Shown here one piece after another: positions 27,237 through 36,689 of a stretch of DNA of 64,000 bases. Both the position numbers and the translations under genes were made by a program. Numbering within the stretch: the stretch's first letter is position 1; each line of letters starts with the position of its first letter. Source of the DNA: an uncultured Clostridia bacterium. GTDB lineage: Bacteria; Bacillota; Clostridia; Oscillospirales; Acutalibacteraceae. The stretch is from the NCBI GenBank assembly GCA_947625485.1, contig CANQOP010000003.1, positions 62,001-126,000 on the forward strand, read 5' to 3'. A model generated the notes under the pieces. It was not told the origin of the DNA, ran no database searches, and worked only from the letters and a program-made list of their open reading frames with translations.

Positions 27237-28247
27237 ATGTTTTCTTTTTCAAAGGAGATAGGAATTGACTTAGGCACCGCGAATACCCTCGTCTGTATAA
27301 AGGGCAAGGGAATAGTTATGCGGGAGCCTTCGGTCGTTGCCGTGGACATACGTACAGACAGCGTTCTCGCGGTGGGCGAGCAGGCGCGGGATATGATAGG
27401 CAGAACTCCGGGCTCAATCGTTGCGGTACGTCCGCTCAAGGACGGTGTTATCGCCGACTTCGATATAACCGCCACTATGCTCAAGCATTTTATCAGAAAG
27501 GCTGCAAAACCCGGGCTGTTCAGCAAGCCGCGTATAGTTATCTGTATGCCGACGGGCGTTACCGAGGTCGAGAGGCGAGCTGTTGAAAACGCGGCTGTTC
27601 AGGCTAGCGGCAGTAAAAATATCACCCTTATCGAGGAGCCTATGGCGGCGGCTATCGGCGCGGGTATGCCCGTGGACGAGCCTACAGGCTCGATGGTAGT
27701 CGATATCGGCGGCGGAACCTCCGAGGTTGCCGTTATCTCGCTCGGGGATATTGTCACCTCGTGCTCCGTGCGCGTAGCGGGCGACAAGTTTGACGAGGCT
27801 ATCGTTACTTATATCAAAAAGACCTACAACCTTCTTATCGGCGACCGTACAGCCGAAGAAATTAAAATAACTATAGGCTCGGCTTATCCCTACGACGACG
27901 AGCGGGATATGCTCGTTAAGGGTCGTTCGCTCGAGAGCGGACTGCCGAAGGACATTACTATTACGGCTACGGAAATCCGCGACGCTCTCGCCGATCCGCT
28001 TATGGTTATTGTCGAGGCCATTAAAAACACGCTCGAGAAAACTCCGCCCGAGCTATCCGCCGACATAATCGACCACGGAATTATGCTTACGGGCGGCGGC
28101 GCAATGCTGCGCGGTATAGATCGCCTCGTAATGCAGGAGACGGGTATGCCCGTTCACATCGCCGAGCGTCCGCTCGACTGTGTGGTTGACGGCGCGGGAA
28201 AACGCCTTGACGGAGTAAGGATGGAGTACAAGCATAACCGCGAGTAA
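27237..28247 (+). CDS. mreB: Rod shape-determining protein MreB
   Basis: MreB is the bacterial actin that guides elongation-type peptidoglycan synthesis. The 336-residue protein has the actin-family phosphate-1 motif [11 protein letters not shown], the phosphate-2 motif [15 protein letters not shown], and the adenosine motif [10 protein letters not shown]. The length is typical. A GAAAGGAG site precedes ATG 27237. It heads the shape operon with mreC, mreD and PBP2, separated from mreC by a structured 120-base spacer. Confidence 0.97.
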   Translation: MFSFSKEIGIDLGTANTLVCIKGKGIVMREPSVVAVDIRTDSVLAVGEQARDMIGRTPGSIVAVRPLKDGVIADFDITATMLKHFIRKAAKPGLFSKPRIVICMPTGVTEVERRAVENAAVQASGSKNITLIEEPMAAAIGAGMPVDEPTGSMVVDIGGGTSEVAVISLGDIVTSCSVRVAGDKFDEAIVTYIKKTYNLLIGDRTAEEIKITIGSAYPYDDERDMLVKGRSLESGLPKDITITATEIRDALADPLMVIVEAIKNTLEKTPPELSADIIDHGIMLTGGGAMLRGIDRLVMQETGMPVHIAERPLDCVVDGAGKRLDGVRMEYKHNRE

Positions 28248-28276
28248 TTTAGAAATTTTTTTGAGAATAAGAAATG

Positions 28277-28320
28277 GGTCGGGAGACGGAAAGGTTAGAG
28301 ATAACCGACCGTGCCCGACT
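28277..28320 (+). ncRNA. Structured hairpin in the mreB-mreC spacer
   Basis: Nested paired segments fold into one arm: GTCGGG with CCCGAC, CGG with CCG, and GGTTA with TAACC, capped by a GAGA (GNRA-type) loop and separated by asymmetric purine-rich internal loops (AGA/TG and AAA/GA). There is no T-run after it, so it is not a standard terminator. It may be an RNA processing or stability element, or a regulator binding site, but no known family was recognised. Confidence 0.55.
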
Positions 28321-28367
28321 TAATCATTTGAAAACACTTTATCTGCTCATTTCAAAGGGACACTATT

Positions 28368-29222
28368 ATGAAAGAATTTTTTTCCTATAAAAGCGTGAAA
28401 ATACTTATAGCGACGCTCTCAGCCGTTGTTGTTGCCGCGATACTCGGCGCGACGGGCAACCCCTGGATCTCCTCGGGATTTAACGCGCTTACAAAGGGAC
28501 TGTCGCAGGTCACGGCGGCGGCGAGCGACGCCGTGGGGAGCAAGACCTACGACGAGCTGAAAGCAGAGAACGAAAAGCTGAGCAAGGAGGCGGCGGACCT
28601 GCGCGCTCAGCTCGTGGATTACTACGATTTAAAGGACGAGAACGCGCGGCTGTGGAAATATTATAAGATAAAAAAGGAGCACTCAGACTACGAGATAATG
28701 CCCGCGTCGGTTATACGCCGCGATACCGGAGAGGAGTTCCACTCCTTCACGATTGACGCGGGTACGGCTATGGGCGTATCCGAGCAGGACCCCGTAATCA
28801 CGTCGAACGGACTTATCGGGTTTATAAGTTCTGCAAACGCCGCAAGCGCAAAGGTCACGACAGTGCTTTCCCCCGACTTAAAAGCGGGCGCGCTGTGCAA
28901 AAGGACTAAGGACGCGGGGGTTATCTCTGGAAACATAGTTTATACGGATAAAAATATGACCACCCTTACGAAAATCGATGCAAACGCAACACTTAAAAAG
29001 GGCGATTTGATTGTTACGTCGGGTATAGGCGGAGTTTATCCCTCCGATCTGATTATAGGAAGGGTGGACACGATTAAGTACGACGAGTACGACGCGACAA
29101 AGTACGCGGTCGTGGAGTCCTTTGAGAATATTAAAAGAGTGACGGACGTCGTTGTCCTGACCGATTTTAAGAATAAGGGAGAAGTCGGAATTAACAAGGG
29201 GAACACGAGGGAAAACCGATGA
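28368..29222 (+). CDS. mreC: Rod shape-determining protein MreC
   Basis: MreC links MreB to the extracytoplasmic cell-wall synthesis machinery. The 284-residue protein has one N-terminal membrane helix (about 10-32), a coiled coil (about 65-110, AENEKLSKEAADLRAQL) and the beta-rich MreC core (VIRRDTGEEFHSFTIDAG; GLIGFISS). The stop overlaps the mreD start by 4 bases. Its tail is basic and hydrophilic. Confidence 0.93.
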   Translation: MKEFFSYKSVKILIATLSAVVVAAILGATGNPWISSGFNALTKGLSQVTAAASDAVGSKTYDELKAENEKLSKEAADLRAQLVDYYDLKDENARLWKYYKIKKEHSDYEIMPASVIRRDTGEEFHSFTIDAGTAMGVSEQDPVITSNGLIGFISSANAASAKVTTVLSPDLKAGALCKRTKDAGVISGNIVYTDKNMTTLTKIDANATLKKGDLIVTSGIGGVYPSDLIIGRVDTIKYDEYDATKYAVVESFENIKRVTDVVVLTDFKNKGEVGINKGNTRENR

Positions 29223-29728
29223 ACACACGATATACTGTCTTCCGCTACGTTGCGTACGGGCTGGAGCTTTTGCTGCTGTTTATTTTGCAGAGCACTCCGC
29301 GGCTGATACCCGAAATCTTCGGAGGGAAACCGTTGCTTCTCTTGCCCGCGGTTCTTACAATCGCATATTTAGAGGACAGCCTTCCCGCGATGTTCTTCGG
29401 GCTGGCGGGCGGCGTTCTGCTCGACCTGGGTTACAGCGACAATATAGGCTATTACTCGTTTCTTCTGACCGTAATTTGCTTTGCGCTCAGTTTAATTTTC
29501 CGGGACTATATGGTGGTTAGCTTTTTTAACGCTACTGCGTTCACCGCTGTCATTACGACCGTGCTGGTATGCGTTTACTTTTTATTTTTCTTTATTTTCG
29601 CGGGCAGGGAAAATTCGATGTTTTACTTTGTGCAGCACTATATTTCGAGGATTATTTTCACGATACTGTGCGGTATGCCGCTCTATCTGCTTAATAAATT
29701 CATATACAGAAATCTCAGAGACGCCTGA
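29219..29728 (+). CDS. mreD: Rod shape-determining protein MreD
   Basis: The 169-residue protein is almost entirely hydrophobic, with about five membrane helices, and it follows mreC with a 4-base overlap. The segment LEDSLPAMFFGLAGGVLLDL fits the MreD pattern (G-x-x-x-G-x-x-x-D). It is an integral part of the elongasome, acting with MreB, MreC and PBP2. Confidence 0.88.
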   Translation: MNTRYTVFRYVAYGLELLLLFILQSTPRLIPEIFGGKPLLLLPAVLTIAYLEDSLPAMFFGLAGGVLLDLGYSDNIGYYSFLLTVICFALSLIFRDYMVVSFFNATAFTAVITTVLVCVYFLFFFIFAGRENSMFYFVQHYISRIIFTILCGMPLYLLNKFIYRNLRDA

Positions 29729-29763
29729 CTAATTGAACGGCGCTGTACGGCGGAGCAAAAGAG

Positions 29764-31830
29764 GTGATTTTTACGCTTGTAAACGACGAAAAAGAAAAGG
29801 AGCTCGCCCAAAAACGATTTATAAACAAAAGAATAACAATTTGCACTGTGATTTTACTAGTGATACTTTTCGGTTTCGTGACAAAGCTGTTTTTGTGGCA
29901 GGTGGTCGAGGGTGAGGAATACCGCAAGGTTGCCGACAGCTCCACCGCCTACACAGTCACCACCGACGCAACGCGCGGCGAAATACTCGATTGTAACGGC
30001 ATAGGTCTCGCGGTCAACCGAACGGGCTATCGGATTGTGCTCGACAAGCTGTTTATTGACCCCGAAAAGCTGAACGACACTATCCTTTCTCTCGTCAGCC
30101 TTATGGAAAGAAACGGCGAAGAGTGGATAGATATTCTCCCTATAAGCGTAAATTTAAACGGCTACAGCTTTATTACGGACGAGCAGGACGAGATAAAAAC
30201 TCTCAAGTCCGAGGATTATCTCAACCTCAAAAACAGCGATAATGCGGAATACTGTATCGCTCTGCTGTGCGAGCGCTATGGGATTGAGGGTATGGACGAC
30301 AGAAGAGCTTTAAGAAATTTGCTTTCCGTGCGATATAATATGGAGCGCACGCTTTACTCGAACACAAATCCCTACATTTTTGCTCAGGACGTAAGCTCCG
30401 ATATGGTCGCGATCGTCAGCGAAAATATGCAGAGCGTGACGGGCGTGGAGATACAGACTTACCTTTCGCGCTACAATCCCTCGGGTATGCTTGCGCCGCA
30501 CATTGTCGGCGCACTCGGTAAAATTAATCAGGAGGAGTATGAGGCGAAGCAGAAAGAGGGCAAGGATTACGGCTTTAACGATTATATAGGGAAATTTGGG
30601 ATTGAGCTCGCGTATGAGGATCAGCTAAAGGGCGCAGGCGGCGAAAAAATCGTTCAGAAAAACGCAGAGGGAAACGTCACTAAGGTCGTCCGCTCCGAGG
30701 ACGCCAAGCCCGGAAATACGCTCTACCTTACGCTCGACAGCAAGCTCCAGGCGGTCGCAAATAAAGAGCTCCAGGCTCAGGTTAAGGCGGCTAAGGCGGC
30801 GGGAAAGATTGAGGCAGGGTACAGAGGCTCGGGATACGGAGAGGACTGCGAGACGGGCGCTGCGGTTATGCTTGACGTGAGAGATTTCTCGGTTTTGGCG
30901 GCGGCGAGCTATCCGACCTACAACCTAAACCGATATTCAGATTACGGAAAGTATTATGTCAGACTCAGCACCGACAAAACGGCGCCAATGTATAACCGCG
31001 CGTTTATCGGTTCGTTTGCACCCGGCTCGGTGTTTAAGCCTGCGGTTGCCGTAGCGGCTTTAGAGGAGGGAATTATTAACGCGGACACCCGTATAACGTG
31101 CACAAAATATTACGACTACTATCCCACTAACCCTGTGGCGTGTATGGGTACTCACGGTTCTATTACTCTCAACACTGCGCTCGAGAAGAGCTGTAACTAT
31201 TATTTCGCCGAGACAGGCAGACGGCTCGGTATCAACACGATGTACCTCTACGCCGAGAAGTTCGGCTTAGGCTCGAAAACAGGACTTGAGGTGAGCGAAA
31301 GCACGGGCTTTCTGGCAGGCAGAGACAGTAAAACGTGGACAGACGGAAACACAGTTCAGGCGGCTATCGGTCAGTCGGACAACGCCTTTACTCCTGTCCA
31401 GCTCGCGACCTACGTTGCGACCATCGCGAACAACGGAACGCGGCTGAAAACGCATATAGTCAAGGAAATACGCGATTACGAGCGAAAGAAGACGGTCTAT
31501 AAATATAATACCGAAAAGCCCGAGGTCGAGAGCACCGCAGGCGTTTCAAGAGCAAATCTCAAGCGGGTGCAGAACGCGATGCGAAGCGTCGCCTCCTCCC
31601 CTATGGGTACGGCGTATTCGGTATTCGGCAATTATAAAGTAAGTATTGCCGCAAAGACAGGTACAGCCGAAAACGCAGGCTCCGACCACACCGTCTTTAT
31701 CTGCTACGCTCCGTTTGACAAGCCCGAGGTAGCGGTTGCCGTGGTTCTTGAACACGGCGCTCACGGTAAATATAGTATGTCGGTCGCTAAAGCGCTTTTG
31801 GACGAATATTTTAAGGATAAAAAAGGCTAA
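29764..31830 (+). CDS. mrdA: Penicillin-binding protein 2 (class B transpeptidase)
   Basis: This 688-residue class B PBP crosslinks peptidoglycan during elongation. It has a short cytoplasmic N-terminus, one membrane helix (about 24-44), a dimerisation/pedestal region with the TRGEILDCNG motif, and a transpeptidase domain. The catalytic motifs are SVFK (Ser422-Lys425), SCN near 477, and KTGTAE near 635. GTG 29764 is supported by GGAG 8 bases upstream. It is the last gene of the mre cluster. A hairpin follows about 50 bases after the stop. Confidence 0.93.
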   Translation: MIFTLVNDEKEKELAQKRFINKRITICTVILLVILFGFVTKLFLWQVVEGEEYRKVADSSTAYTVTTDATRGEILDCNGIGLAVNRTGYRIVLDKLFIDPEKLNDTILSLVSLMERNGEEWIDILPISVNLNGYSFITDEQDEIKTLKSEDYLNLKNSDNAEYCIALLCERYGIEGMDDRRALRNLLSVRYNMERTLYSNTNPYIFAQDVSSDMVAIVSENMQSVTGVEIQTYLSRYNPSGMLAPHIVGALGKINQEEYEAKQKEGKDYGFNDYIGKFGIELAYEDQLKGAGGEKIVQKNAEGNVTKVVRSEDAKPGNTLYLTLDSKLQAVANKELQAQVKAAKAAGKIEAGYRGSGYGEDCETGAAVMLDVRDFSVLAAASYPTYNLNRYSDYGKYYVRLSTDKTAPMYNRAFIGSFAPGSVFKPAVAVAALEEGIINADTRITCTKYYDYYPTNPVACMGTHGSITLNTALEKSCNYYFAETGRRLGINTMYLYAEKFGLGSKTGLEVSESTGFLAGRDSKTWTDGNTVQAAIGQSDNAFTPVQLATYVATIANNGTRLKTHIVKEIRDYERKKTVYKYNTEKPEVESTAGVSRANLKRVQNAMRSVASSPMGTAYSVFGNYKVSIAAKTGTAENAGSDHTVFICYAPFDKPEVAVAVVLEHGAHGKYSMSVAKALLDEYFKDKKG

Positions 31831-31883
31831 CGAAAATATTTTCAATATAAAAAGCGTAAAAACAGGAGAAATAATAAAAACAG

Positions 31884-31916
31884 ACCGCTGTTTGGGGAAA
31901 ATGCCTAAACAGCGGT
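31884..31916 (+). terminator. Hairpin after mrdA, probable terminator
   Basis: ACCGCTGTTTGGG pairs with CCTAAACAGCGGT, with one wobble, around a short A-rich loop. TAGTTATTTTTGTT follows, a broken T-run. It separates the mre-PBP2 transcript from the MinD-like gene. Confidence 0.65.
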
Positions 31917-31996
31917 AGTTATTTTTGTTAAAAAAATTCTCATTTTTTCGTTGCCCTTTTAGTCAACTTGTGGTAAGATATATGCGAGGTAGTATT

Positions 31997-32737
31997 ATGA
32001 ACAGTGTAATTGTCGTAGCCTCAGGAAAGGGCGGAACGGGAAAATCGACCGTCGCCGTGGGTCTTTCGGTGGCTTTGGTACAACAGAACAGACGCGTGCT
32101 GCTAATTGACTGCGACTGCGGTATGCGCGGTCTTGACCTTATGCTGGACGTTGAGTCGGAAATCCTTTTCGACTGTTCGGACGCGGTCAGCGGAAACTGC
32201 AAGCCTCAGGAAGCCGTCTACCGAAGCAGAAATCTCGAAAATCTCTGCCTTATGGCGGCTCCGTTCGACACGGACAACGAGATTAGCCCGTCGGTTTTCG
32301 CTCAGCTTGTGGACGAATTGAAGAGCGGCTACGATTATGTTATAATAGACTCGCCCGCGGGTCTCGGTTCGGGTTTTATCTGCGCGGCAACGCCCGCCGA
32401 TACGGGACTTGTAGTAACGAATGCCGAGCCCGCCAGTCTGCGCGGCGCTGTGAAGGTCCGCCGCAAGCTGTCGGAGCTGGGAATAAAAAATTTACGCCTG
32501 GTGATTAACCGTTTTGACCGGGGACATTTTGAACAGCTCGGCTGCTACAGGGACCTCGACGAGGTTATCGATATCTCGGGCGTTCAGCTTATTGCCCTTG
32601 TTCCTCAGGATAACCGCCTTTCGGCGATTATGCAGAACGGTCTGTCGGGACTTAACTGGTGTCCTGCGGCGAATGTTTTCAGCTGTCTTGCGCGCAGAGT
32701 GGAGGGCGAAAAAGTACCGCTCGCGTTTAAGGGATAA
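31997..32737 (+). CDS. MinD/ParA-family ATPase
   Basis: The 246-residue protein has the deviant Walker A KGGTGKST near residue 11, the A' motif LLIDCDCGMRGLD, and Walker B YVIIDSPAG, all as in MinD. MinD recruits MinC to the membrane to position the septum. No minC or minE gene is adjacent. The C-terminus (NVFSCLARRVEG...) is not a clear copy of the usual amphipathic membrane-targeting helix. ATG 31997 is chosen because GAGGT lies 6 bases upstream. A weak promoter, TTGCCC-17-TAAGAT, is visible just before it. MinD is the best guess; another MinD/ParA-like role is possible. Confidence 0.8.
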   Translation: MNSVIVVASGKGGTGKSTVAVGLSVALVQQNRRVLLIDCDCGMRGLDLMLDVESEILFDCSDAVSGNCKPQEAVYRSRNLENLCLMAAPFDTDNEISPSVFAQLVDELKSGYDYVIIDSPAGLGSGFICAATPADTGLVVTNAEPASLRGAVKVRRKLSELGIKNLRLVINRFDRGHFEQLGCYRDLDEVIDISGVQLIALVPQDNRLSAIMQNGLSGLNWCPAANVFSCLARRVEGEKVPLAFKG

Positions 32738-32817
32738 TTTACTTTTTAAAAAGTATTTACATATAGTACATATAGTAATTGATAACGGGAAAAAATCGGA
32801 TTGTTGGAGGTTTTGAT

Positions 32818-33213
32818 ATGAATATTGCACTTATTGCTCACGACGAGAAGAAGGAGCTGATGATTCAGTTCTGTATCGCATACTGCGGAATTTTAAGCCG
32901 CAATAACCTGTGCGCAACCAGAACAACGGGCAAAATTATTGCGGAGTCGACAGGTCTTCAAATTACGGGTTTTTTAGCAGGCTCTCAGGGAGGCGACCAG
33001 CAGATTGCCGCGCGTATCGCGTGCAACGAAATTGATATGCTTTTGTTCTTCCGCGATCCGCTCAACCCGAAGCCTAACGAACCGAACGATATGAACCTTC
33101 TCCGCCTGTGCGATATGCACAACATTCCCGTCGCTACCAATATTGCGACCGCCGAGGTGCTTATCCACGGTCTCGAGCGCGGCGACCTCGACTGGAGAAA
33201 TATTATAAAGTAA
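32818..33213 (+). CDS. mgsA: Methylglyoxal synthase
   Basis: MgsA converts dihydroxyacetone phosphate to methylglyoxal and phosphate, a bypass of lower glycolysis when phosphate is short. The 131-residue protein has the N-terminal [13 protein letters not shown], the phosphate-binding region ([14 protein letters not shown]), the catalytic [13 protein letters not shown] motif with its Asp, and the conserved FFRDPL and PVATN segments. TTGGAGG at 32805-32811 supports ATG 32818. In Clostridia it is often found near the mre/min genes, as here. Confidence 0.95.
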   Translation: MNIALIAHDEKKELMIQFCIAYCGILSRNNLCATRTTGKIIAESTGLQITGFLAGSQGGDQQIAARIACNEIDMLLFFRDPLNPKPNEPNDMNLLRLCDMHNIPVATNIATAEVLIHGLERGDLDWRNIIK

Positions 33214-33482
33214 AAGTCTTACGCGGCAGAGCGCAGACATGTGCGCGTGGACAGATTAAGCGCGTACCAAATTTAATTTGCTATCGGGCGGCAAGAGCTG
33301 CCCGTTAGTTGCGTTTAAAGCTCTGCTTTTAACGAGCGGAGGTCGGCGGATATAGAGGAAATCGGACTGTTGTATATCGTCTGCTCCTTTTGTCCGAGAA
33401 GAAATTCGCTTAACCACTGAAATAATTTAAGTTTGTATGTCAGAAAAGAGTGATTATCCGTCACATTATCGGAGGTAATTTT
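33214..33482 (+). other. hisS leader region with hairpins and repeated element, no T-box
   Basis: This 269-base spacer has no gene. It holds an 8-bp hairpin (CGGGCGGC with GCTGCCCG, loop AAGA, 33285-33304), the second copy of the 33-base intergenic repeat, and a CGGAC/GTCCG stem (33363-33396). The AGGTGG-type T-box core and a terminator before hisS are both missing. The strong GGAGGT at 33471-33476 belongs to hisS. Confidence 0.5.
33313..33345 (+). repeat. Intergenic repeat, copy 2
   Basis: This copy, with CTCTGCTTTTAAC and GGAGGTCGG, matches 10863-10895 with few changes. Both are on the plus strand, both follow a GC-rich hairpin, and both are followed about 40-60 bases later by a CTGCT...GTCC-like stretch. 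Confidence 0.6.
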
Positions 33483-34781
33483 ATGGGAATTATTACGAAA
33501 AAGATTAAGGGCACAGAGGACGTTCTGCCGAAGCAGAGCTACCGCTGGCAGTTTATAGAAAATATTATGCGCGAGGAAGCCGCAAAATTCGGATTTAAGG
33601 AAATCCGCACGCCTGTTTTTGAGCACACGGAGCTGTTTGCTCGCGGAGTAGGCTCGACCACCGACGTTGTGCAGAAGGAAATGTATACCTTCGACACGAA
33701 GGGCGGCGAGAGCGTAACTCTCCGCCCCGAAGGAACGGCAGGCGCGGCGCGCGCCGTGCTCGAGCACGCTTTGACTAACGAGGGACTGCCGATTAAGGCG
33801 TATTACCTCACCTCCTGCTACCGCTACGAAAAGCCGCAGGCAGGACGGCTCAGAGAGTTCCATCAGTTCGGGATTGAGGAGTACGGCACATCGTCTCCTA
33901 TCGCGGACGCCGAGGTTATCACGCTCGCGGACTCAATTTTTAAGCGGTTGCAGATTAAAAACCTGCATCTCGAAATCAACTCCATAGGATGTCCCGAATG
34001 CCGTCCGAATTACCACAAGGCGCTAAGGGACTACTTCTCCGAATATAAGGACGAGCTGTGCGGGACCTGCATTACCCGTCTCGACAAGAATCCTATGCGT
34101 ATTCTCGACTGCAAAAGCCCGATTTGCTCAAAAATCGCAGAAAATGCGCCGAAAATTACGGACTTTCTCTGCGAGGAGTGCGAGAGCAGTTTTGAAAAAG
34201 TACAGAGCTATCTTAAAATCGCAGGCATAGACTACAAGGTAAACCCTGCTATCGTGCGCGGACTCGACTACTATACAAAGACGGTGTTTGAGTTTGTTTC
34301 CGACGCCATAGGAAGTCAGGGTACTGTGTGCGGCGGAGGCCGATACGACGGACTCATCGAGGAGCTCGGCGGACAGCACCTGCCGTCGCTCGGCTACGCA
34401 ATGGGACTTGAGAGGCTTTTAATGGTTATGGAAAATCAGGGAGTAGAGATACCCTCCCCCGAAACGTGCGCTCTCTATGTTGCGGGACTCGGAGAAAAAG
34501 CTCAGGAAAAGGCGTTTGAGCTTATCGCTCAGGTTCGCTCGTGCGGACTTTCGGCGGAGACAGACGTTGTGGGCAGAGGGCTGAGAGCGCAGATGAAATA
34601 CGCCGACAAAATCGGCGCGCAGTTCAGCCTTGTGCTCGGGGATAACGAGCTTGCGGAGAACAGAGCGAATGTCAAGAATATGACCACGGGCGAGCAGACG
34701 GAAATTGCTCTCGACGATACATTCGCACAAAATTTTTCCGCTGTTCATATGACCGCAAGATTCGGCGGGAAACAGTTATAA
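33483..34781 (+). CDS. hisS: Histidine-tRNA ligase
   Basis: HisS charges tRNA-His. The 432-residue class II synthetase starts IKGTEDVLP and has motif 2 (CYRYEKPQAGRLREFHQFG), the HisA motif RGLDYYTKTVFE, motif 3 with GYAMGLERLL, and a C-terminal anticodon-binding domain. ATG 33483 is chosen because GGAGGT (33471-33476) is 6 bases upstream; the in-frame upstream start lacks a site. It is followed 40 bases later by aspS, a pairing common in Firmicutes. Confidence 0.96.
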   Translation: MGIITKKIKGTEDVLPKQSYRWQFIENIMREEAAKFGFKEIRTPVFEHTELFARGVGSTTDVVQKEMYTFDTKGGESVTLRPEGTAGAARAVLEHALTNEGLPIKAYYLTSCYRYEKPQAGRLREFHQFGIEEYGTSSPIADAEVITLADSIFKRLQIKNLHLEINSIGCPECRPNYHKALRDYFSEYKDELCGTCITRLDKNPMRILDCKSPICSKIAENAPKITDFLCEECESSFEKVQSYLKIAGIDYKVNPAIVRGLDYYTKTVFEFVSDAIGSQGTVCGGGRYDGLIEELGGQHLPSLGYAMGLERLLMVMENQGVEIPSPETCALYVAGLGEKAQEKAFELIAQVRSCGLSAETDVVGRGLRAQMKYADKIGAQFSLVLGDNELAENRANVKNMTTGEQTEIALDDTFAQNFSAVHMTARFGGKQL

Positions 34782-34821
34782 AATTACGAAAGTTAAATTC
34801 ATAAACGGGAGTAATCAGAAT

Positions 34822-36600
34822 ATGGCAGAATTTATGACAGGTCTTAAAAGGACGGATATGTGCGGCGATCTCCGCATAAGCGATATAGGCAGGGAGGTCA
34901 CCCTCTTCGGCTGGGTACAGCGTCAGCGCGACCTCGGTCAGCTCATCTTTATTGATTTGCGCGACCGCACGGGCATAGTTCAGCTCGCGTTCTCGGACGC
35001 TACGGATAAGGGGATTTTCGATAAGGCGGCGGCGTGCCGCAGCGAGTTCGTGCTCGGAGTTAAGGGTACTGTGGCAGAGCGTTCCTCCAAAACGGACAAA
35101 ATCGCCACGGGTGATATAGAAATTCAGGTTACGGAGCTTCGTATTCTCTCTAAAGCTCAGACTCCGCCGTTTGAAATTGTTGACGACAGCAAAACGGGAG
35201 AGGAGTTGCGTTTAAAACACCGCTACCTCGACCTTAGAAGAAAGCCGCTCCAGGACAACCTTATTATGCGCAGCAAAATTGCTAAGGTTGCGCGCGACTA
35301 TTTCTATGAAAACAATTTTATAGAAATCGAAACTCCGATGATGATAAAATCCACTCCCGAGGGTGCGAGGGACTATCTCGTTCCGTCGCGTATCCATCAG
35401 GGTAAATTTTACGCGCTGCCGCAGTCGCCGCAGATTTATAAGCAGTTATTAATGCTTTCGGGATTTGACCGCTATATTCAGCTTGCGCGCTGCTTCCGTG
35501 ATGAGGATTTGCGAGCCGACCGTCAGCCTGAATTTACTCAGATTGATATGGAGCTTTCGTTCGCGGATATGGATGAGATAATGGAAATAAACGAGGGTCT
35601 GTTCAAGCGCATCTTCAAGGAGGTGCTGGGAAAGAATCTCGAGACTCCGTTTGAGAGAATGACATATAAGCACGCTATGGAAAACTATGGCTCCGACAAG
35701 CCTGACGTTCGATTCGGTATGAAAATTCAGAATATTTCGGACCTCGTAAAGGACAGCGATTTCGGCGTATTCAGCGGCGCGGTTGCGAGCGGCGGCTCTG
35801 TGCGCTGTATCGTGGCGAAGGACGCCGCAGGGATTTACACCCGTAAGGAAATAGACAAGCTTACCGAGTACGTTCGCGGTATCGGCGCGAAAGGGCTCGC
35901 GTTCGTCCGCTGGGTTGACGACGAGCCTACTTGCTCCTTTAAAAAGTTTATGAAGGAAAACGAGCTTGAAAATATTCTGTCCGCCGTCGGCGCGGAAAAG
36001 GGCGACGTTGTGCTGATTGCAGCCGATAAGGACAGCGTTACTCTCCCTGTTCTCGGAGCGCTCCGCCTTACGGTTGCAAAGCGCCTTGAGATTATACCCG
36101 ACGGATTTAAATTCGTGTGGATTGTTGACTTCCCGTTCTTTGAGTTTGACGAGGAGAGCGGCGAGTGGATTGCTATGCACCACCCGTTTACAATGCCGCG
36201 AGAGGATTGCTTACAGTATCTCGACAGCGACAAAGGCAAGGTTATTGCAAAGGCATACGACCTCACCCTCAACGGTACGGAGCTTAGCTCGGGCTCTATC
36301 CGTATTACCGACTATGAGCTTCAGCAGAGAATGTTCCGCGCGCTCAAGATGAGCGACGAGGAAATCGAGGCTAAGTTTGGTTTTCTTGTGGAGGCGTATA
36401 AGTACGGCGCTCCTCCGCACGGCGGTATGGGAATAGGTCTTGACCGGGTGGTTATGCTCCTGAGCGGCGCCGAGAGTCTGCGCGACGTTACCGCGTTCCC
36501 AAAGGTACAGAACGCTTCCGAGCTTATGAGCGGGTGCCCGTCCGAGGTTGACGAAGAAAGCCTTGAGGTTTTAGGGCTTGAAATTAAAAGAAATAACTGA
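34822..36600 (+). CDS. aspS: Aspartate-tRNA ligase
   Basis: AspS charges tRNA-Asp. The 592-residue protein has the OB-fold anticodon domain (LFGWVQRQRDLGQLIFIDLR), class II motif 1 and 2 regions (FIEIETPMM; ARCFRDEDLRADRQPEFTQI), the bacterial GAD insertion (about 290-410), and motif 3 GIGLDRVVMLL. The length is typical of the bacterial type. A GGGAG site precedes ATG 34822. Two strong terminators follow it. Confidence 0.97.
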   Translation: MAEFMTGLKRTDMCGDLRISDIGREVTLFGWVQRQRDLGQLIFIDLRDRTGIVQLAFSDATDKGIFDKAAACRSEFVLGVKGTVAERSSKTDKIATGDIEIQVTELRILSKAQTPPFEIVDDSKTGEELRLKHRYLDLRRKPLQDNLIMRSKIAKVARDYFYENNFIEIETPMMIKSTPEGARDYLVPSRIHQGKFYALPQSPQIYKQLLMLSGFDRYIQLARCFRDEDLRADRQPEFTQIDMELSFADMDEIMEINEGLFKRIFKEVLGKNLETPFERMTYKHAMENYGSDKPDVRFGMKIQNISDLVKDSDFGVFSGAVASGGSVRCIVAKDAAGIYTRKEIDKLTEYVRGIGAKGLAFVRWVDDEPTCSFKKFMKENELENILSAVGAEKGDVVLIAADKDSVTLPVLGALRLTVAKRLEIIPDGFKFVWIVDFPFFEFDEESGEWIAMHHPFTMPREDCLQYLDSDKGKVIAKAYDLTLNGTELSSGSIRITDYELQQRMFRALKMSDEEIEAKFGFLVEAYKYGAPPHGGMGIGLDRVVMLLSGAESLRDVTAFPKVQNASELMSGCPSEVDEESLEVLGLEIKRNN

Positions 36601-36630
36601 TTTATAAAAATCGGGTTACAGCTTAAATTG

Positions 36631-36656
36631 AAAAGGCGTGCACTGCACGCCTTTTT
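36631..36656 (+). terminator. Terminator 1 after aspS
   Basis: AAAAGGCGTGCA is immediately followed by its reverse complement (TGCACGCCTTTT) around a very small loop, then a T-run. It lies 30 bases after the aspS stop. Confidence 0.9.
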
Positions 36657-36689
36657 TCTTACTGCGTGAAACCAACCAATTGGGACTAT

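Noticed and set aside
33214-33482. T-box riboswitch for hisS
   Set aside because: No AGGTGG core, no terminator before the start codon and no usable specifier region were found.
33214-33482. 6S RNA or SRP RNA gene
   Set aside because: Considered because of the hairpins and position near synthetase genes, but no conserved 6S bubble or SRP GGTC...GGAAG motif could be found by eye.
33315-33863. Minus-strand frame ending in the intergenic repeat near hisS
   Set aside because: It is antisense to hisS, and the similarity of its C-terminus to the other repeat copy comes from the shared DNA element, not from a protein family.
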